Positions 25,937 through 35,023 are shown, counted from the stretch's first letter. The stretch: DNA of 64,000 nucleotides from Eutrophobius brisbanensis (GCA_038131795.1 JAYPQE010000003.1:620001-684000), one strand, 5' to 3'. Notes: generated by a model not told the origin, from the sequence alone. Numbers and translations: made by a program.

Positions 25937-26316
25937 AACCCACCTCCAATCACCCAGCTAAGTACAGTCAGCAAAATGGATGTAATGGCAGTGATATATC
26001 CTGTGACATTTGATGTCTTTATTTCAAACCCCAGGCCGACGTCCCAGAACAGGTGTCGGATGCCATTACATAGATGCAAATAGATGGAAAAAGTAAATGC
26101 AATGAGGACAACTTTTCCGTACCAGGTATTGAGATGGTTGGAGATCGTGTCAAAGGATTCAGAGCCGGATGCAACAGATAGCAGCCAGTAACTTAATAAT
26201 AATAATCCTATACTTAAAAATATACCGGTGGCACGGTGTAAAATAGACAACACCATCGTGATTTGCCATTTATAAACTGTCAAATGAGGTGACAATGGGC
26301 CTCTTACAGATGCCAT
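25933..26316 (-). CDS. sdhC: Succinate dehydrogenase cytochrome b556 subunit SdhC
   Basis: This is a three-helix membrane anchor subunit, 127 residues. It contains RGPLSPHLTVYKWQITMVLS followed by the signature SILHRATG, and the haem-ligand region HLCNGIRHLFWDVG. Start ATG 26316 follows a small SDHAF4-like gene by 31 bases. Confidence 0.96.
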   Translation of the reverse strand: MASVRGPLSPHLTVYKWQITMVLSILHRATGIFLSIGLLLLSYWLLSVASGSESFDTISNHLNTWYGKVVLIAFTFSIYLHLCNGIRHLFWDVGLGFEIKTSNVTGYITAITSILLTVLSWVIGGGL

Positions 26317-26347
26317 TTTGTATTACTCCTTAGTTGTTCAGGAATGG

Positions 26348-26509
26348 TTAAAAATCGATACAGCGGCCTTTACGTTCCCAATCCCCATATCGGGTTGGTT
26401 CCAGTCCTTTTGGACCGCCAATTTCCCTTGGGGCAGGCTTGTTACTATCTTTCTGATTATAAACATTTTTCTTGGATTTTTCCTGTGATTTTTTTTGTTT
26501 GGCTTGCAT
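26348..26509 (-). CDS. SDHAF4/DUF1674-like succinate dehydrogenase assembly factor
   Basis: This is a 53-codon gene on the minus strand (ATG 26507-26509, stop 26348-26350) directly before sdhC. It has a Lys/Gln/Ser-rich N-terminus, and the C-terminus EIGGPKGLEPTRYGDWERKG, ending RCIDF, is the full hallmark of the DUF1674/SDHAF4 family. In mitochondria SDHAF4 protects free flavinylated SdhA and aids its assembly with SdhB; the same role is inferred here from position. It is shorter than the usual 70-110 residues because the N-terminal part is short. No strong ribosome-binding site is seen. Confidence 0.88.
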   Translation of the reverse strand: MQAKQKKSQEKSKKNVYNQKDSNKPAPREIGGPKGLEPTRYGDWERKGRCIDF

Positions 26510-26595
26510 GGGGTGACCGGTATTATTTTAAAACTGCTATCTTATCAATAATTTAGATAATGTGATATTCACAAGCCATAAAATTATTGAAAAAA

Positions 26596-27024
26596 ATGAC
26601 AGGAAGTCATCAATTATATAGTGACATGGAGGAACCAGGATCCAAGTTCACTCAACCCCTCATTATAAAATATCGGCCTCCGTGGTGGCTGGATACCCTT
26701 AATCTGCTTGTTCATCTGTTGGCGATGTACTGCGTTGCAATTGCCGCAATACCATTAAGTCTGAAACTCATTTTAATCTCAACCATAAGTTATTGGCTTT
26801 GTGTGGCATTTAAAGAAAGTTGCAAAATCCGTAAAAATTCGACCATACAGACAATCAGACTGGATGCAACTGACCATTGGCAACTGGTTAAGGAGGAGGG
26901 GGGTAGTATTAATATGAAATTGGTTGATGTTGGGTTTTATTCACCCTTTCTACTGGTTCTCAGGTTTAAAAGTACGGACTTGAAAAAAATATATGTTAAT
27001 CCTAACGTTAGAAAATACCAATAG
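26596..27024 (+). CDS. ygfX: YgfX-like membrane protein
   Basis: This is an inner-membrane protein of about 142 residues with two adjacent helices around residues 35-75 and a soluble C-terminal domain. The pattern RLDATDHWQLVKEEG and SPFLLVLRFKS matches the YgfX family (CptA-like), the usual partner of SdhE/YgfY. It is divergent from the sdh operon. The ATG at 26596 was chosen; TTG 26587 and ATG 26626 are alternatives. The C-terminal NPNVRKYQ is shorter than in some homologues. Confidence 0.75.
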   Translation: MTGSHQLYSDMEEPGSKFTQPLIIKYRPPWWLDTLNLLVHLLAMYCVAIAAIPLSLKLILISTISYWLCVAFKESCKIRKNSTIQTIRLDATDHWQLVKEEGGSINMKLVDVGFYSPFLLVLRFKSTDLKKIYVNPNVRKYQ

Positions 27025-27084
27025 TGACATATTAAGATGGATAAGGGTGAGGATTTTGAACCCTATGAAGTAGGCCGTGAGCTG

Positions 27085-27879
27085 TTAAATACCCAGTCGG
27101 GTTTTACAGCTTATCCAAAATTTTCTGATAGGTGTTAAATGGATACGATGTTCCATGACCCTGTTCCCATCATGCAAGATCTCTTCACAAGTTGCGACGG
27201 ACAGTCTATTCAGGATCAGGTTAAACCAGGCGATATCTTGGTTGGTCTGCTTCATCTTCTGGTATAACTGACTCAAATTTGTCTGACAATTGCTAACCAA
27301 TTCATTAAATACCTCAGGATACAGGATTTTATTCTCTGAAGTTTTATGGTTTGAGAGTAAATCATTGGATATAAATCCTGGGGCATTATTGGCAAAGAGT
27401 GGATATAGACTGATCAAATCCAAACCAAAAACAAAGCTGCCATTTTGAGTAATTACTTCACTAACTCCTGTTTCCTCAAATATATTTAATGCCGTCCAAA
27501 AATTACCCAGGTGATTGAAATTATGTCCTATCCAGTCTTGATGGTTGGCTGCTATGATTGATTCAATGGTTACCAGGTGTTCATGCAACATGGGGATCAG
27601 ATCTGAATTAGTATGTGATAGTTGTAGGATAGATTGCGTGACCGGATGTCTGGGGACATGGTCACTTAGACGACTGAGTTCTTCGTGCCACCAGTTGAAT
27701 TTTAATCTAATGACGCCAGGGTCAGGTGATGCAGTTAGACAGTCGATAAACTCATTATGTAGAGCAAATAATGGTATGAGTGTGGCTTTAGCCTCATCAT
27801 TTTCAAATAGTATGGAGTAGTAAAAATTGGATCCACAAGGGGTAGCTTTGTCCGAGCAATAATTGGAATTTGAATCCAT
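27085..27879 (-). CDS. Squalene/phytoene-synthase-like protein (NDUFAF6-like)
   Basis: This all-helical protein of 264 residues has the fold signature of the squalene/phytoene synthase superfamily. SNFYYSILF, ALHNEFIDC and DPGVIRLKFNWWHEELSRL align with the first helices. The two Asp-rich diphosphate-binding motifs are not intact, so it is probably not a prenyl synthase and is closer to the NDUFAF6-type proteins. It lies two bases before gph. The function is unknown. Confidence 0.7.
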   Translation of the reverse strand: MDSNSNYCSDKATPCGSNFYYSILFENDEAKATLIPLFALHNEFIDCLTASPDPGVIRLKFNWWHEELSRLSDHVPRHPVTQSILQLSHTNSDLIPMLHEHLVTIESIIAANHQDWIGHNFNHLGNFWTALNIFEETGVSEVITQNGSFVFGLDLISLYPLFANNAPGFISNDLLSNHKTSENKILYPEVFNELVSNCQTNLSQLYQKMKQTNQDIAWFNLILNRLSVATCEEILHDGNRVMEHRIHLTPIRKFWISCKTRLGI

Positions 27880-27881
27880 AT

Positions 27882-28544
27882 CTACCTGGAATTGAGCCAG
27901 TCCAGTAATTCCTCAGGGCAATCAATCATACTATTTGCTCCCCAAGTATGCAGAGATGCGGAATTTTCAATATAGCCGTAGGTTGCAATGATTGTTTGCA
28001 TGCCTGCGGCAAAACCTGCTTCAATGTCCCGTTGTGCATCACCTACATATACACAGAGATTAGTTGGAGAATTCAGCTGCTTACAGGCATATAATAAAGG
28101 TTCAGGTCTGGGTTTCATAAAGGGTAAAGTATCACCGCTTACAACGCACTTTACCCGTTTATCCAGTGTCATGGATTCCAACAATGGGTTGGTAAGCCAT
28201 TCAGGTTTATTGGTCACAATTCCCCAGCTGTAGCCTTCATCCTCAAGTGTATTGAGAACAGTTTCCATACCATCAAATAGTTTTGAATGAACATGAATGT
28301 TATCGCTGTAAATGGATAAAAATTCATCACGAATCGCAGGAAATTCTGGAGCGGATTTTTCAATATCGAATGCAAGTTTAATCATCGCTGCTCCCCCGAG
28401 AGAAACGGCCTGTCGAACTTCGCTAAATTCAATCGGTGGTAAACCATGATTTGACCGGGTCTCATTCAATGCGTAGGCAAAGTCAGGAGCTGTGTCTATC
28501 AGGGTGCCATCCAGGTCAAACAATACTGTCGATATGGAATCCAT
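27882..28544 (-). CDS. gph: Phosphoglycolate phosphatase-like HAD hydrolase
   Basis: This is a HAD-superfamily phosphatase of 220 residues. Motif I is FDLDGTLIDTAPDF, motif II lies in IVTNKPEWL, and motif IV is YVGDAQRDIEAGFAAGM. In this position, next to ubiG, it matches the gammaproteobacterial Gph (MupP-like) group. It could dephosphorylate 2-phosphoglycolate or MurNAc-6-phosphate; the sequence alone does not decide. It is seven bases downstream of ubiG. Confidence 0.88.
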   Translation of the reverse strand: MDSISTVLFDLDGTLIDTAPDFAYALNETRSNHGLPPIEFSEVRQAVSLGGAAMIKLAFDIEKSAPEFPAIRDEFLSIYSDNIHVHSKLFDGMETVLNTLEDEGYSWGIVTNKPEWLTNPLLESMTLDKRVKCVVSGDTLPFMKPRPEPLLYACKQLNSPTNLCVYVGDAQRDIEAGFAAGMQTIIATYGYIENSASLHTWGANSMIDCPEELLDWLNSR

Positions 28545-28550
28545 ATAATA

Positions 28551-29246
28551 TTATCCTTGGAATTTTGCGTGCATTAAATAATTAACAGAAAGATCGCTTG
28601 TCAGTGAAACGGAATTTAAAAATGGAATATATTTCAATCCTGTAATGTCTATAACCTTGAAACCATTTTTTCGTAATAAACTTGCCAGTTCCGATGGTTT
28701 GATATAGTGGGAATAGCTGTGGGTGTCTTTAGGTATCAATCCGGTTAAATGTTCTGCGATCAGGATAGATTTTATATATGCACTCATCCCCCGATTAATA
28801 GTCGACAGAATAATATCTCCACCTGGTTGTAGCATTTTGGCAATTGCCTGGATGACTGATTCAGGATCAGGGACGTGTTCAAGCAATTCAAGACAGGTAA
28901 TGACATCAAATTTTTTGCTGGATTGTAGTGCGAATTCTTCGGCAGTTATCGTGATATATTCAATATCTAAATTATTTATGGCGGCATGCTCTTGTGCGGC
29001 ATTTATGACTGCTTTACTGACATCGATTGCAGTAACCCGGGCATTTTGCATGGCCATGGCTTCACTGAAAATTCCACCGCCACAACCAATGTCCAGTACA
29101 TGTTTATTTGTCAGTTGGCAGGCATTATCAGCATAGTTTAATCTGACAGGATTAATAATATGAAGGGTTTTGAGTTCACCATCCGTGTCCCACCAATTAT
29201 CGGCTAGCCTGGAAAAGGGCTGTTCATCAGTGAAATGGTGAATCAT
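28551..29246 (-). CDS. ubiG: Ubiquinone biosynthesis O-methyltransferase UbiG
   Basis: This SAM-dependent methyltransferase performs both O-methylations in ubiquinone synthesis. It has 231 residues. It contains the early FSRLADNWWDTDGELKTLH segment, the SAM motif VLDIGCGGGIFSEAMA, and the membrane-linked HSYSHYIKPSELASLL region. It is followed by gph, the common gammaproteobacterial order. Confidence 0.96.
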   Translation of the reverse strand: MIHHFTDEQPFSRLADNWWDTDGELKTLHIINPVRLNYADNACQLTNKHVLDIGCGGGIFSEAMAMQNARVTAIDVSKAVINAAQEHAAINNLDIEYITITAEEFALQSSKKFDVITCLELLEHVPDPESVIQAIAKMLQPGGDIILSTINRGMSAYIKSILIAEHLTGLIPKDTHSYSHYIKPSELASLLRKNGFKVIDITGLKYIPFLNSVSLTSDLSVNYLMHAKFQG

Positions 29247-29300
29247 TACAAATTGAAAGGAAATGCCTATAGATAATGGTGGATGATATTCCGCTTACTT

Positions 29301-29747
29301 TTATGGTGCATCCGGCATAGTAATTCTTTGATCTCTTATTGCAATACTATTGGCAAACTCAACTAACTGACGTTGCTTTTCATACGAGGTTTCTGGATTA
29401 CCAATAGCAGCGAGATCCTTTTCTTCAAGTAATTTTTTCGATATTTCATTTACCATTGCCCCAACATCACCAAACAATATGGATTTATTATCTAAAAAGC
29501 CTTTAGGTTTCTGCCTTTTAGAAGGAGCAGGCGCCTCACTGGATTCGGCTATTTTTTGCAATGTTATGTCAGAAAATGTACCACCATCTGCGATGCGTTT
29601 CGCAATTTCATCTTCCACTTGCAATGTAACATTACCGGCAATCAATACTTCAAAAAAAGTCGTCCGGTCTGAACGGTACTTATCCTTGTCTATTTTACCG
29701 TCAGAGTATGCCCTGGCCAGTGTGCGTATAGGTGATAGCTGTGTCAT
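29301..29747 (-). CDS. Hypothetical protein with SHOCT-like N-terminus
   Basis: This is a 148-residue, mainly charged soluble protein with no signal peptide or membrane segment. The N-terminal LARAYSDGKIDKDKYRSDR looks like a short SHOCT-type helix. A lysine/proline linker (SKRQKPKGF) sits in the middle, and the C-terminal half is helical (MVNEISKKLLEEKDLAAIG). I do not recognise its family. It starts nine bases after the remains of a sulfatase-modifying-factor domain on the same strand, so it once formed an operon with that gene. Confidence 0.6.
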   Translation of the reverse strand: MTQLSPIRTLARAYSDGKIDKDKYRSDRTTFFEVLIAGNVTLQVEDEIAKRIADGGTFSDITLQKIAESSEAPAPSKRQKPKGFLDNKSILFGDVGAMVNEISKKLLEEKDLAAIGNPETSYEKQRQLVEFANSIAIRDQRITMPDAP

Positions 29748-29756
29748 TGAGTTTGG

Positions 29757-29945
29757 TTATCCTAGTTCTTCAAGAATTACTCTAAATCCGGTCTGTTCAT
29801 CGGCATTCCCATCATGAGGTCTGACGGTGCTGATATCGAAGTTGTTAATGGCATCAGAAAATGCGCCGCCCCGCACCCTAGTGGAACCGTCTTCCTGCAC
29901 TCATTCCTGTACGTTAGCAACTAAATTATACATGCCCCATTGTAT
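29757..29945 (-). pseudogene. Remnant of a formylglycine-generating-enzyme/sulfatase-modifying domain
   Basis: Read on the minus strand, the frame gives QWGMYNLVANVQE, then a TGA where relatives have Trp (NVWEW), then VQEDGSTRVRGGAFSDA, and ends with TGFRVILEEL and TAA at 29757-29759. These are the last conserved blocks of the FGE-sulfatase domain (GLYDMAGNVWEW, RVLRGGSW, GFRV). The upstream part of the domain is missing and the frame ends at about 29945. The internal stop at 29901-29903 and the missing N-terminus make it a pseudogene fragment. Confidence 0.8.
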
Positions 29946-29970
29946 ATTGCAGCAATTGAGTTAATTAAAT

Positions 29971-30549
29971 ATGTCTCAGAATATGGGATTGTATTTGGTC
30001 AGGACAAAAAATGAGAAAATTTATCCAGTAGTACTACTGGGTCTCAAGGCCAATGAAAATCTATATGTGGATGAGAAAGATGCATGGAAAGCAGGTTATG
30101 TGCCAGCGTATGCCCGTCGATATCCTTTTATACTGGGATCACCGGAATCCGATGACAGAAATTTCACCGTATGTATTGATGAAGGTTTCAGTGGATTTAA
30201 TACAGCAAAAGAGGGGCAGGCTTTATTTGACAAGAAGGGAGAACAGTCTGCAATATTAAAACAAGCTTTAGATTTTATTGAGGATTATCAGAAGAATGTC
30301 GCTATTACCACAGCATTCTGTAATAACCTGAAATCACTGGAAATCCTCGAGCCCATGCAGGCCAATATGGAGCATAATTCTGGTAATAAATATGCCATTG
30401 GTGGATTTCTGTGTGTTAACAGGGCAAAGCTTAAGGCATTACCGGAGGATAAAATAGCCGGTTTATTAAAATCAGATCAGAGGGAACTGATTTTTGCACA
30501 TTTATTATCACTTAATAACGTAAATACATTAATCCAGAAACTGGCTTAA
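29971..30549 (+). CDS. SapC family protein, N-terminally short
   Basis: This is a 192-residue SapC-family (pfam SapC) soluble protein. The block VVLLGLKANENLYVDE followed by GYVPAYARRYPFILG and the later CVNRAKLKALPEDKIAGLL are characteristic. Usual members are about 230-250 residues and begin with a segment of the NPVPL...HRDL type. That segment of about 45 residues is absent, and a TAA stop lies just upstream in frame. The gene begins 25 bases from the decayed FGE fragment, so the two probably share a deletion junction. The function of the family is unclear; it may still be expressed from ATG 29971. Confidence 0.8.
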   Translation: MSQNMGLYLVRTKNEKIYPVVLLGLKANENLYVDEKDAWKAGYVPAYARRYPFILGSPESDDRNFTVCIDEGFSGFNTAKEGQALFDKKGEQSAILKQALDFIEDYQKNVAITTAFCNNLKSLEILEPMQANMEHNSGNKYAIGGFLCVNRAKLKALPEDKIAGLLKSDQRELIFAHLLSLNNVNTLIQKLA

Positions 30550-32363
30550 GCATCCCGCGTTTCTAATTCTGATACAGTTGCAGTCAGGGATGACTGCTGC
30601 TGTAATTCCCATAGTTTTGAGTATGTTCCCTCCTGCGCAAGTAATTGAGAGTGGTTCCCCTGTTCAATAATCCTGCCATGTCTTAATACAAGAATTAAGT
30701 CTGCATCTGTTATTGTTGATAATCGGTGGGCAATTACTATGGATGTCCTGTTTTCTGAAATTTCTTTTATAGCTGAGACAATAGCTTTTTCAGAAGAGGT
30801 GTCCAGGGACGATGTTGCTTCATCAAAAACCATGATTTCAGGGTTCATCAGCAGCATTCGAGCTATAGCTATGCGTTGTTTTTCACCTCCTGATACTTTA
30901 AGGCCACGTTCACCAACCAGGGTATCAATTCCATCTGGAAGTGATGATATAAACTCTTCAAGATGCGCCATATGGGACGCATTTATTACTTCGTCACGTG
31001 AGGCGCCAGGTTTTCCATAGGCTATGTTGTAATAGATAGACTGATTAAACAAAACTGTATCCTGCGGTACTATGCCTATTAACCGTCTTAGATTCTCAAC
31101 AGCTAAATTACGTATGTCTGTACCATTGATTAATATTTCACCTGAACTTACATCGTATAATCTGAATATCAATCTTGCTACCGTGGATTTGCCTGAACCA
31201 CTAGGACCTACAATGGCATATTTTTTTCCTTTTGGGAGGTCGAACGAAATGTCTTTCAGGATCTCCCGATCTTCTGAATAGGAAAAACAGATATTTTTAA
31301 ATTCAATTTCTCCGTCAGTAAATTCGCTTATTGTATGTTCTGATTTATTTTTTATTTTGGGGGTTGTTTTCAACAACGAAAACATGTGTTCTACATCTGC
31401 CAGAGCGCGCTTGATTTCACGATATACAAAACCAAGAAAATTCAAGGGTAAAAACAATTGCAGCATATAGGCATTCACCAGTACCAGGTCTCCGAGGGTC
31501 ATGGTTGTGGCTACAACTCGTTGCGAGGCTAGTATCATAATCATGGTTATAGATATAGAGATAATTAATGCCTGCCCCGAGTTCAGCGCCACCAGTGAAA
31601 GTCGATTTTGCATCCTGGCCTTTTCCAGTTGTGCGAGGTTTTTATCGTATTCGGTCGCTTCATATGCCTCGTTGGAGAAAAATTTTACTGTTTCAAAATT
31701 AAGTAGGCTGTCCAGGGCAAATGTATTGGTCTTATTGTCTGCCTCATTCATTTTTTTAACGAAGTCTGTTCGCCAATCAGTCACGATGATGGAAAAGACA
31801 ATATAGCTGATAACGGACAGGAATATTACCATGGCAAATTGCCAGCCATAGTTAACAAACAGGATCAATGTGACCAGCAATATTTCCAGCAAGGTAGGGA
31901 CAATATTAAATAAAAGAAATCGCATGAGAAAACTGATCCCAGCAGTCCCCCTTTCTATATCGCGGGATAATCCACCCGTCTTACGTGACAAATGGAACCC
32001 AATGTCTAATGCATGGAGGTGTTTGAATACCTTTAAACCTATTTGCCGCATGGCATGCTCTGTGACCCGACCAAATACGGTATCGCGGATTTCACCCAGG
32101 ATGATGGAGCTGAATCTTAAAACTCCATAAAAGATAAGGAGTGACAGTGGCAAAATTAATACCTGATTCTGGACAGAGTCCAGCGTATCCACAATATATT
32201 TCATAACAAAAGGGATAGAAATATTTGCCAGCTTAGATAACACCAGACATGACATGGCTATGGCAATTCGCAGTCGAAAGTCCATGAAGTAAGGCAGCAG
32301 GCTTGTTAATACCTCCCAATCACCTGACCAGGTATTTGGGGAATAGCGTCTTGAGCCACGCAT
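30546..32363 (-). CDS. Atm1/ABCB7-type ABC exporter
   Basis: This is a half-size ABC exporter of 605 residues with a six-helix membrane domain and an ATPase domain. Walker A is GPSGSGKST, the signature is VSGGEKQRIAIAR, and Walker B is MVFDEATSSLD. The membrane segment SRDIERGTAGISFLMRFLLFN is typical of the Atm1/HMT1 subgroup, linked to glutathione-complexed metals or persulfides. Its stop overlaps the SapC-family gene stop region on the other strand by four bases. Substrate specificity is inferred only from family. Confidence 0.9.
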   Translation of the reverse strand: MRGSRRYSPNTWSGDWEVLTSLLPYFMDFRLRIAIAMSCLVLSKLANISIPFVMKYIVDTLDSVQNQVLILPLSLLIFYGVLRFSSIILGEIRDTVFGRVTEHAMRQIGLKVFKHLHALDIGFHLSRKTGGLSRDIERGTAGISFLMRFLLFNIVPTLLEILLVTLILFVNYGWQFAMVIFLSVISYIVFSIIVTDWRTDFVKKMNEADNKTNTFALDSLLNFETVKFFSNEAYEATEYDKNLAQLEKARMQNRLSLVALNSGQALIISISITMIMILASQRVVATTMTLGDLVLVNAYMLQLFLPLNFLGFVYREIKRALADVEHMFSLLKTTPKIKNKSEHTISEFTDGEIEFKNICFSYSEDREILKDISFDLPKGKKYAIVGPSGSGKSTVARLIFRLYDVSSGEILINGTDIRNLAVENLRRLIGIVPQDTVLFNQSIYYNIAYGKPGASRDEVINASHMAHLEEFISSLPDGIDTLVGERGLKVSGGEKQRIAIARMLLMNPEIMVFDEATSSLDTSSEKAIVSAIKEISENRTSIVIAHRLSTITDADLILVLRHGRIIEQGNHSQLLAQEGTYSKLWELQQQSSLTATVSELETRDA

Positions 32364-32447
32364 TAGTATGTAGTCTGATTATTATTCACATCAAATAGTA
32401 AATTATTTATAAGGAAAGTTATATAACTTATTGATTAAAAGATAGAA

Positions 32448-33656
32448 TTATTCGTAACGCAGTGCGTCTATTGGGTCTAATAGTGCGGCTCTTCTGGCTG
32501 GCCATATTCCGAATATCAGGCCGACAGTTGCACTGAATATAAATGCGATAACCACAGAGGCGGGGGATACCAGGGTTTGCCATCCTGCCAGCTCACTGAG
32601 GATATGTGATGCCCCAAATCCGGCGCATATACCCAAAATCCCCCCCAGTATACACAGGGTGATGGATTCCACCAGGAAATGCAGCATGATATTTATTCGA
32701 GTTGCACCGAGTGCAATTCGAATCCCGATCTCCTTTGTTCTTTCACTCACAGACACCAGCATAATATTCATAATACCTATACCACCCACTATAAGGCTGA
32801 TACTGGCGATACTGGCCAGTAAATAGGTGAATATTTGAGTTGTTTCCTGTGCTGTATTTAAAAATATTCTGCTATCAGTGATTTCAAAATCATTTTCATA
32901 GCCTGGTGGGATCCGGTGTTCGCGTCTGAGGATACGCTCGATTTCCACCATGGCCTTTTCAATGGAAACGCCGTCTTGCACCTGGATATTCATTTCTTCA
33001 AGAGAATCTCTGCCAAAAACCCGGTATTGTGCCGTTTGCAGTGGGATCCATACATCATCATCCGGGTTGTTATAACCCATTCTGCCTTTTTCCTTGAGAA
33101 TTCCTATCACCTCAAAGGGGAGATTTCTAATTGAGATTACGCTGCCTAGTAACTGCTCGGCTTCAACTTCAAGTTCCTCCGGAAGACTACTGCCCAGGAC
33201 GACTACTCGGCGTTTTGCATGATTGTCAGCCTGGGTAAACATCCGGCCTATATCTATCTCAAAATCTCTTACTTCAGCAAAGTTTGGTGTGGTGCCGATA
33301 ACGGCCGAGTTCTGATTTTTATTCCCAAACTTGATTTGTTCACGTCCTGAAATTTCCGGCACCACTGCAAGGATATATTCAGAATCCCTTAGCAACATCT
33401 CAGCATCTTCAACAGTCATAGTGGATTGAACTCTGGAAACGCCGCCCCTACGCCTTCGTTCAGATTCCACATTCAGTATATTTGCACCCAGTGCCTGGAT
33501 CCGTTCATTGACTGCTTTTTGTGCTCCCGTACCAATGGCCACCATGGTTATCACTGCAGCCACACCAATGATAATGCCAAGCATGGTCAAGGTCGCACGA
33601 AAAAGATTGGCCAGAATTGATTGAAAGGCGACCCTGATGATTTCAATTAAATACAT
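32448..33656 (-). CDS. MacB-type ABC transporter permease
   Basis: This is a membrane permease of 402 residues with the MacB/FtsX layout: one N-terminal helix, a large periplasmic domain and three C-terminal helices. Conserved features are NLFRATLTMLGIIIGVAAVI and the final WPARRAALLDPIDALRYE. Unlike E. coli MacB, the ATPase is a separate gene (35020-35706). It is the last gene of an ATPase-adaptor-permease unit. Export of a peptide, lipid or macrolide-like compound is a family-based guess. Confidence 0.92.
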   Translation of the reverse strand: MYLIEIIRVAFQSILANLFRATLTMLGIIIGVAAVITMVAIGTGAQKAVNERIQALGANILNVESERRRRGGVSRVQSTMTVEDAEMLLRDSEYILAVVPEISGREQIKFGNKNQNSAVIGTTPNFAEVRDFEIDIGRMFTQADNHAKRRVVVLGSSLPEELEVEAEQLLGSVISIRNLPFEVIGILKEKGRMGYNNPDDDVWIPLQTAQYRVFGRDSLEEMNIQVQDGVSIEKAMVEIERILRREHRIPPGYENDFEITDSRIFLNTAQETTQIFTYLLASIASISLIVGGIGIMNIMLVSVSERTKEIGIRIALGATRINIMLHFLVESITLCILGGILGICAGFGASHILSELAGWQTLVSPASVVIAFIFSATVGLIFGIWPARRAALLDPIDALRYE

Positions 33657-33697
33657 TTTGAGATTGTAATGTTTTATGGCGGGATGTTGTCCGCAGT

Positions 33698-35023
33698 CTA
33701 TCTACCCATGCCAGGCATACTCATACGTTGTCTTATTCGGTTCTGTATACGTTCTTGGCGTTCAAACGACCCAGTGCTCGGCATCAATATGACTTGTTCA
33801 TTTTCTTCCAGACCCATTATGATTTCAGTGTGACCAAAATCTGTGATGCCTGTCCTTACTGCACGTGGAATGTAGTTGTCATTTTTGACCACCGTGACCC
33901 AATAATTTCCTCCATATTTGTACTGACTGGTTTCTCTCTTATTGCTTCCTGAGACGTGGTTGTCTACAACGTTTACTGATAATCTATCAAACCCAGTTGC
34001 CTGATTGTTTTTTAGGGAAAGTTGGCTTTGATTAATCAAATTATCCAGCTGTTGTTCTGAAAAGCCGAGCATCACTGCCGCAGCTGGGATATCTTCATCT
34101 GTGCGTAATGCAATAGTGGGAGCTGCCAGGACATTTTCGGCCGAGGCAATATTAATATTTACTTCGGCATTCATTCCTGGAAGTAATAATCCACCCTGGT
34201 TCTGTAGTCTGATGATGACCGGAAACATAGTGACATTCTGATCAGTTATGGCCTGTGGTTCGATTTTCAATACCTCACCGTTGAAAGGTTGATTTGGGAA
34301 GGCAGCGACTTTTACATTGACAGCCATGGCAGGCAAAATCTTGCCGATATCAGTTTCATCCACCAGGGTTCTGACCATAACCGTACTCAGATCTGCCATT
34401 TTCAATAGAATAGTACCTCCACCAACGTCCCGGGTAGGGGAAGAGATTACCTGACCACGTTCTACATTTTTTTCGATAATCGTGCCTGATATGGGGGCCC
34501 TGACATCAGTATCTTCAAGGGCAATACGTGAATTTTCCAATCCTACCTGTTGACTGATCACTGCAGCTTCAGCATTGGCTACTTCAAGTTGCGCGGTCTC
34601 AAATTCAGTATCTGTAATAACACCTCTGTCCAGCAGGTTCTTTGTTCTGTCTAATTGGGTAAGAGCAATCTGGCGGCGGGCAATAGCAGCTTCCAGATCC
34701 GCCTTGGCCTGGTCTACACTGTTTTTAGGAGTGCGTTTGTCAATTTGTACTAATAGAGTGCCCTCATCAATTTTGTCACCGGTTTCGGCATTGAGTACTA
34801 ATATTTCGCCAGAGGCCTTGGATTTAACCTCAACCGTCGTCTCAGGTTCAATTACACCGGCAGCTTCCACAGTAATTTTAATATCGTGTCGGCTAATCGA
34901 AGCTACTTCAAAAATATCTTCTTCTTGAACTTCCTGTTCTCTTTGGCAGGATAGGGTAAACACCACGGCAATAATTAGTACAAATCTTAATGATGAATAT
35001 TTGCGCATATTGGCGACCTTCAA
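33698..35023 (-). CDS. MacA-like periplasmic adaptor protein
   Basis: This is a membrane-fusion adaptor of 441 residues. The N-terminal hydrophobic segment ends in VVFTLSC, so it may be a lipoprotein, although the lipobox is not ideal. The biotinyl-lipoyl half motifs (VKSKASGEILVLNAETGD, DVRAPISGTIIEKNVERGQ) flank a coiled-coil hairpin. A poorly conserved insert of about 60 residues lies before the last beta domain. The start overlaps the ATPase stop by four bases. No outer-membrane TolC-like channel is encoded nearby. Confidence 0.9.
   Translation of the reverse strand: MKVANMRKYSSLRFVLIIAVVFTLSCQREQEVQEEDIFEVASISRHDIKITVEAAGVIEPETTVEVKSKASGEILVLNAETGDKIDEGTLLVQIDKRTPKNSVDQAKADLEAAIARRQIALTQLDRTKNLLDRGVITDTEFETAQLEVANAEAAVISQQVGLENSRIALEDTDVRAPISGTIIEKNVERGQVISSPTRDVGGGTILLKMADLSTVMVRTLVDETDIGKILPAMAVNVKVAAFPNQPFNGEVLKIEPQAITDQNVTMFPVIIRLQNQGGLLLPGMNAEVNINIASAENVLAAPTIALRTDEDIPAAAVMLGFSEQQLDNLINQSQLSLKNNQATGFDRLSVNVVDNHVSGSNKRETSQYKYGGNYWVTVVKNDNYIPRAVRTGITDFGHTEIIMGLEENEQVILMPSTGSFERQERIQNRIRQRMSMPGMGR

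Noticed and set aside
26344..26556. Plus-strand 70-codon frame before ygfX
   Set aside because: It is the antisense of the SDHAF4-like gene, which has a strong family motif on the other strand.
29757..29945. TGA read as tryptophan (alternative code) in the FGE fragment
   Set aside because: Intact genes here, such as asnB and wzt, end in TGA, so TGA is a stop; the fragment is also truncated.
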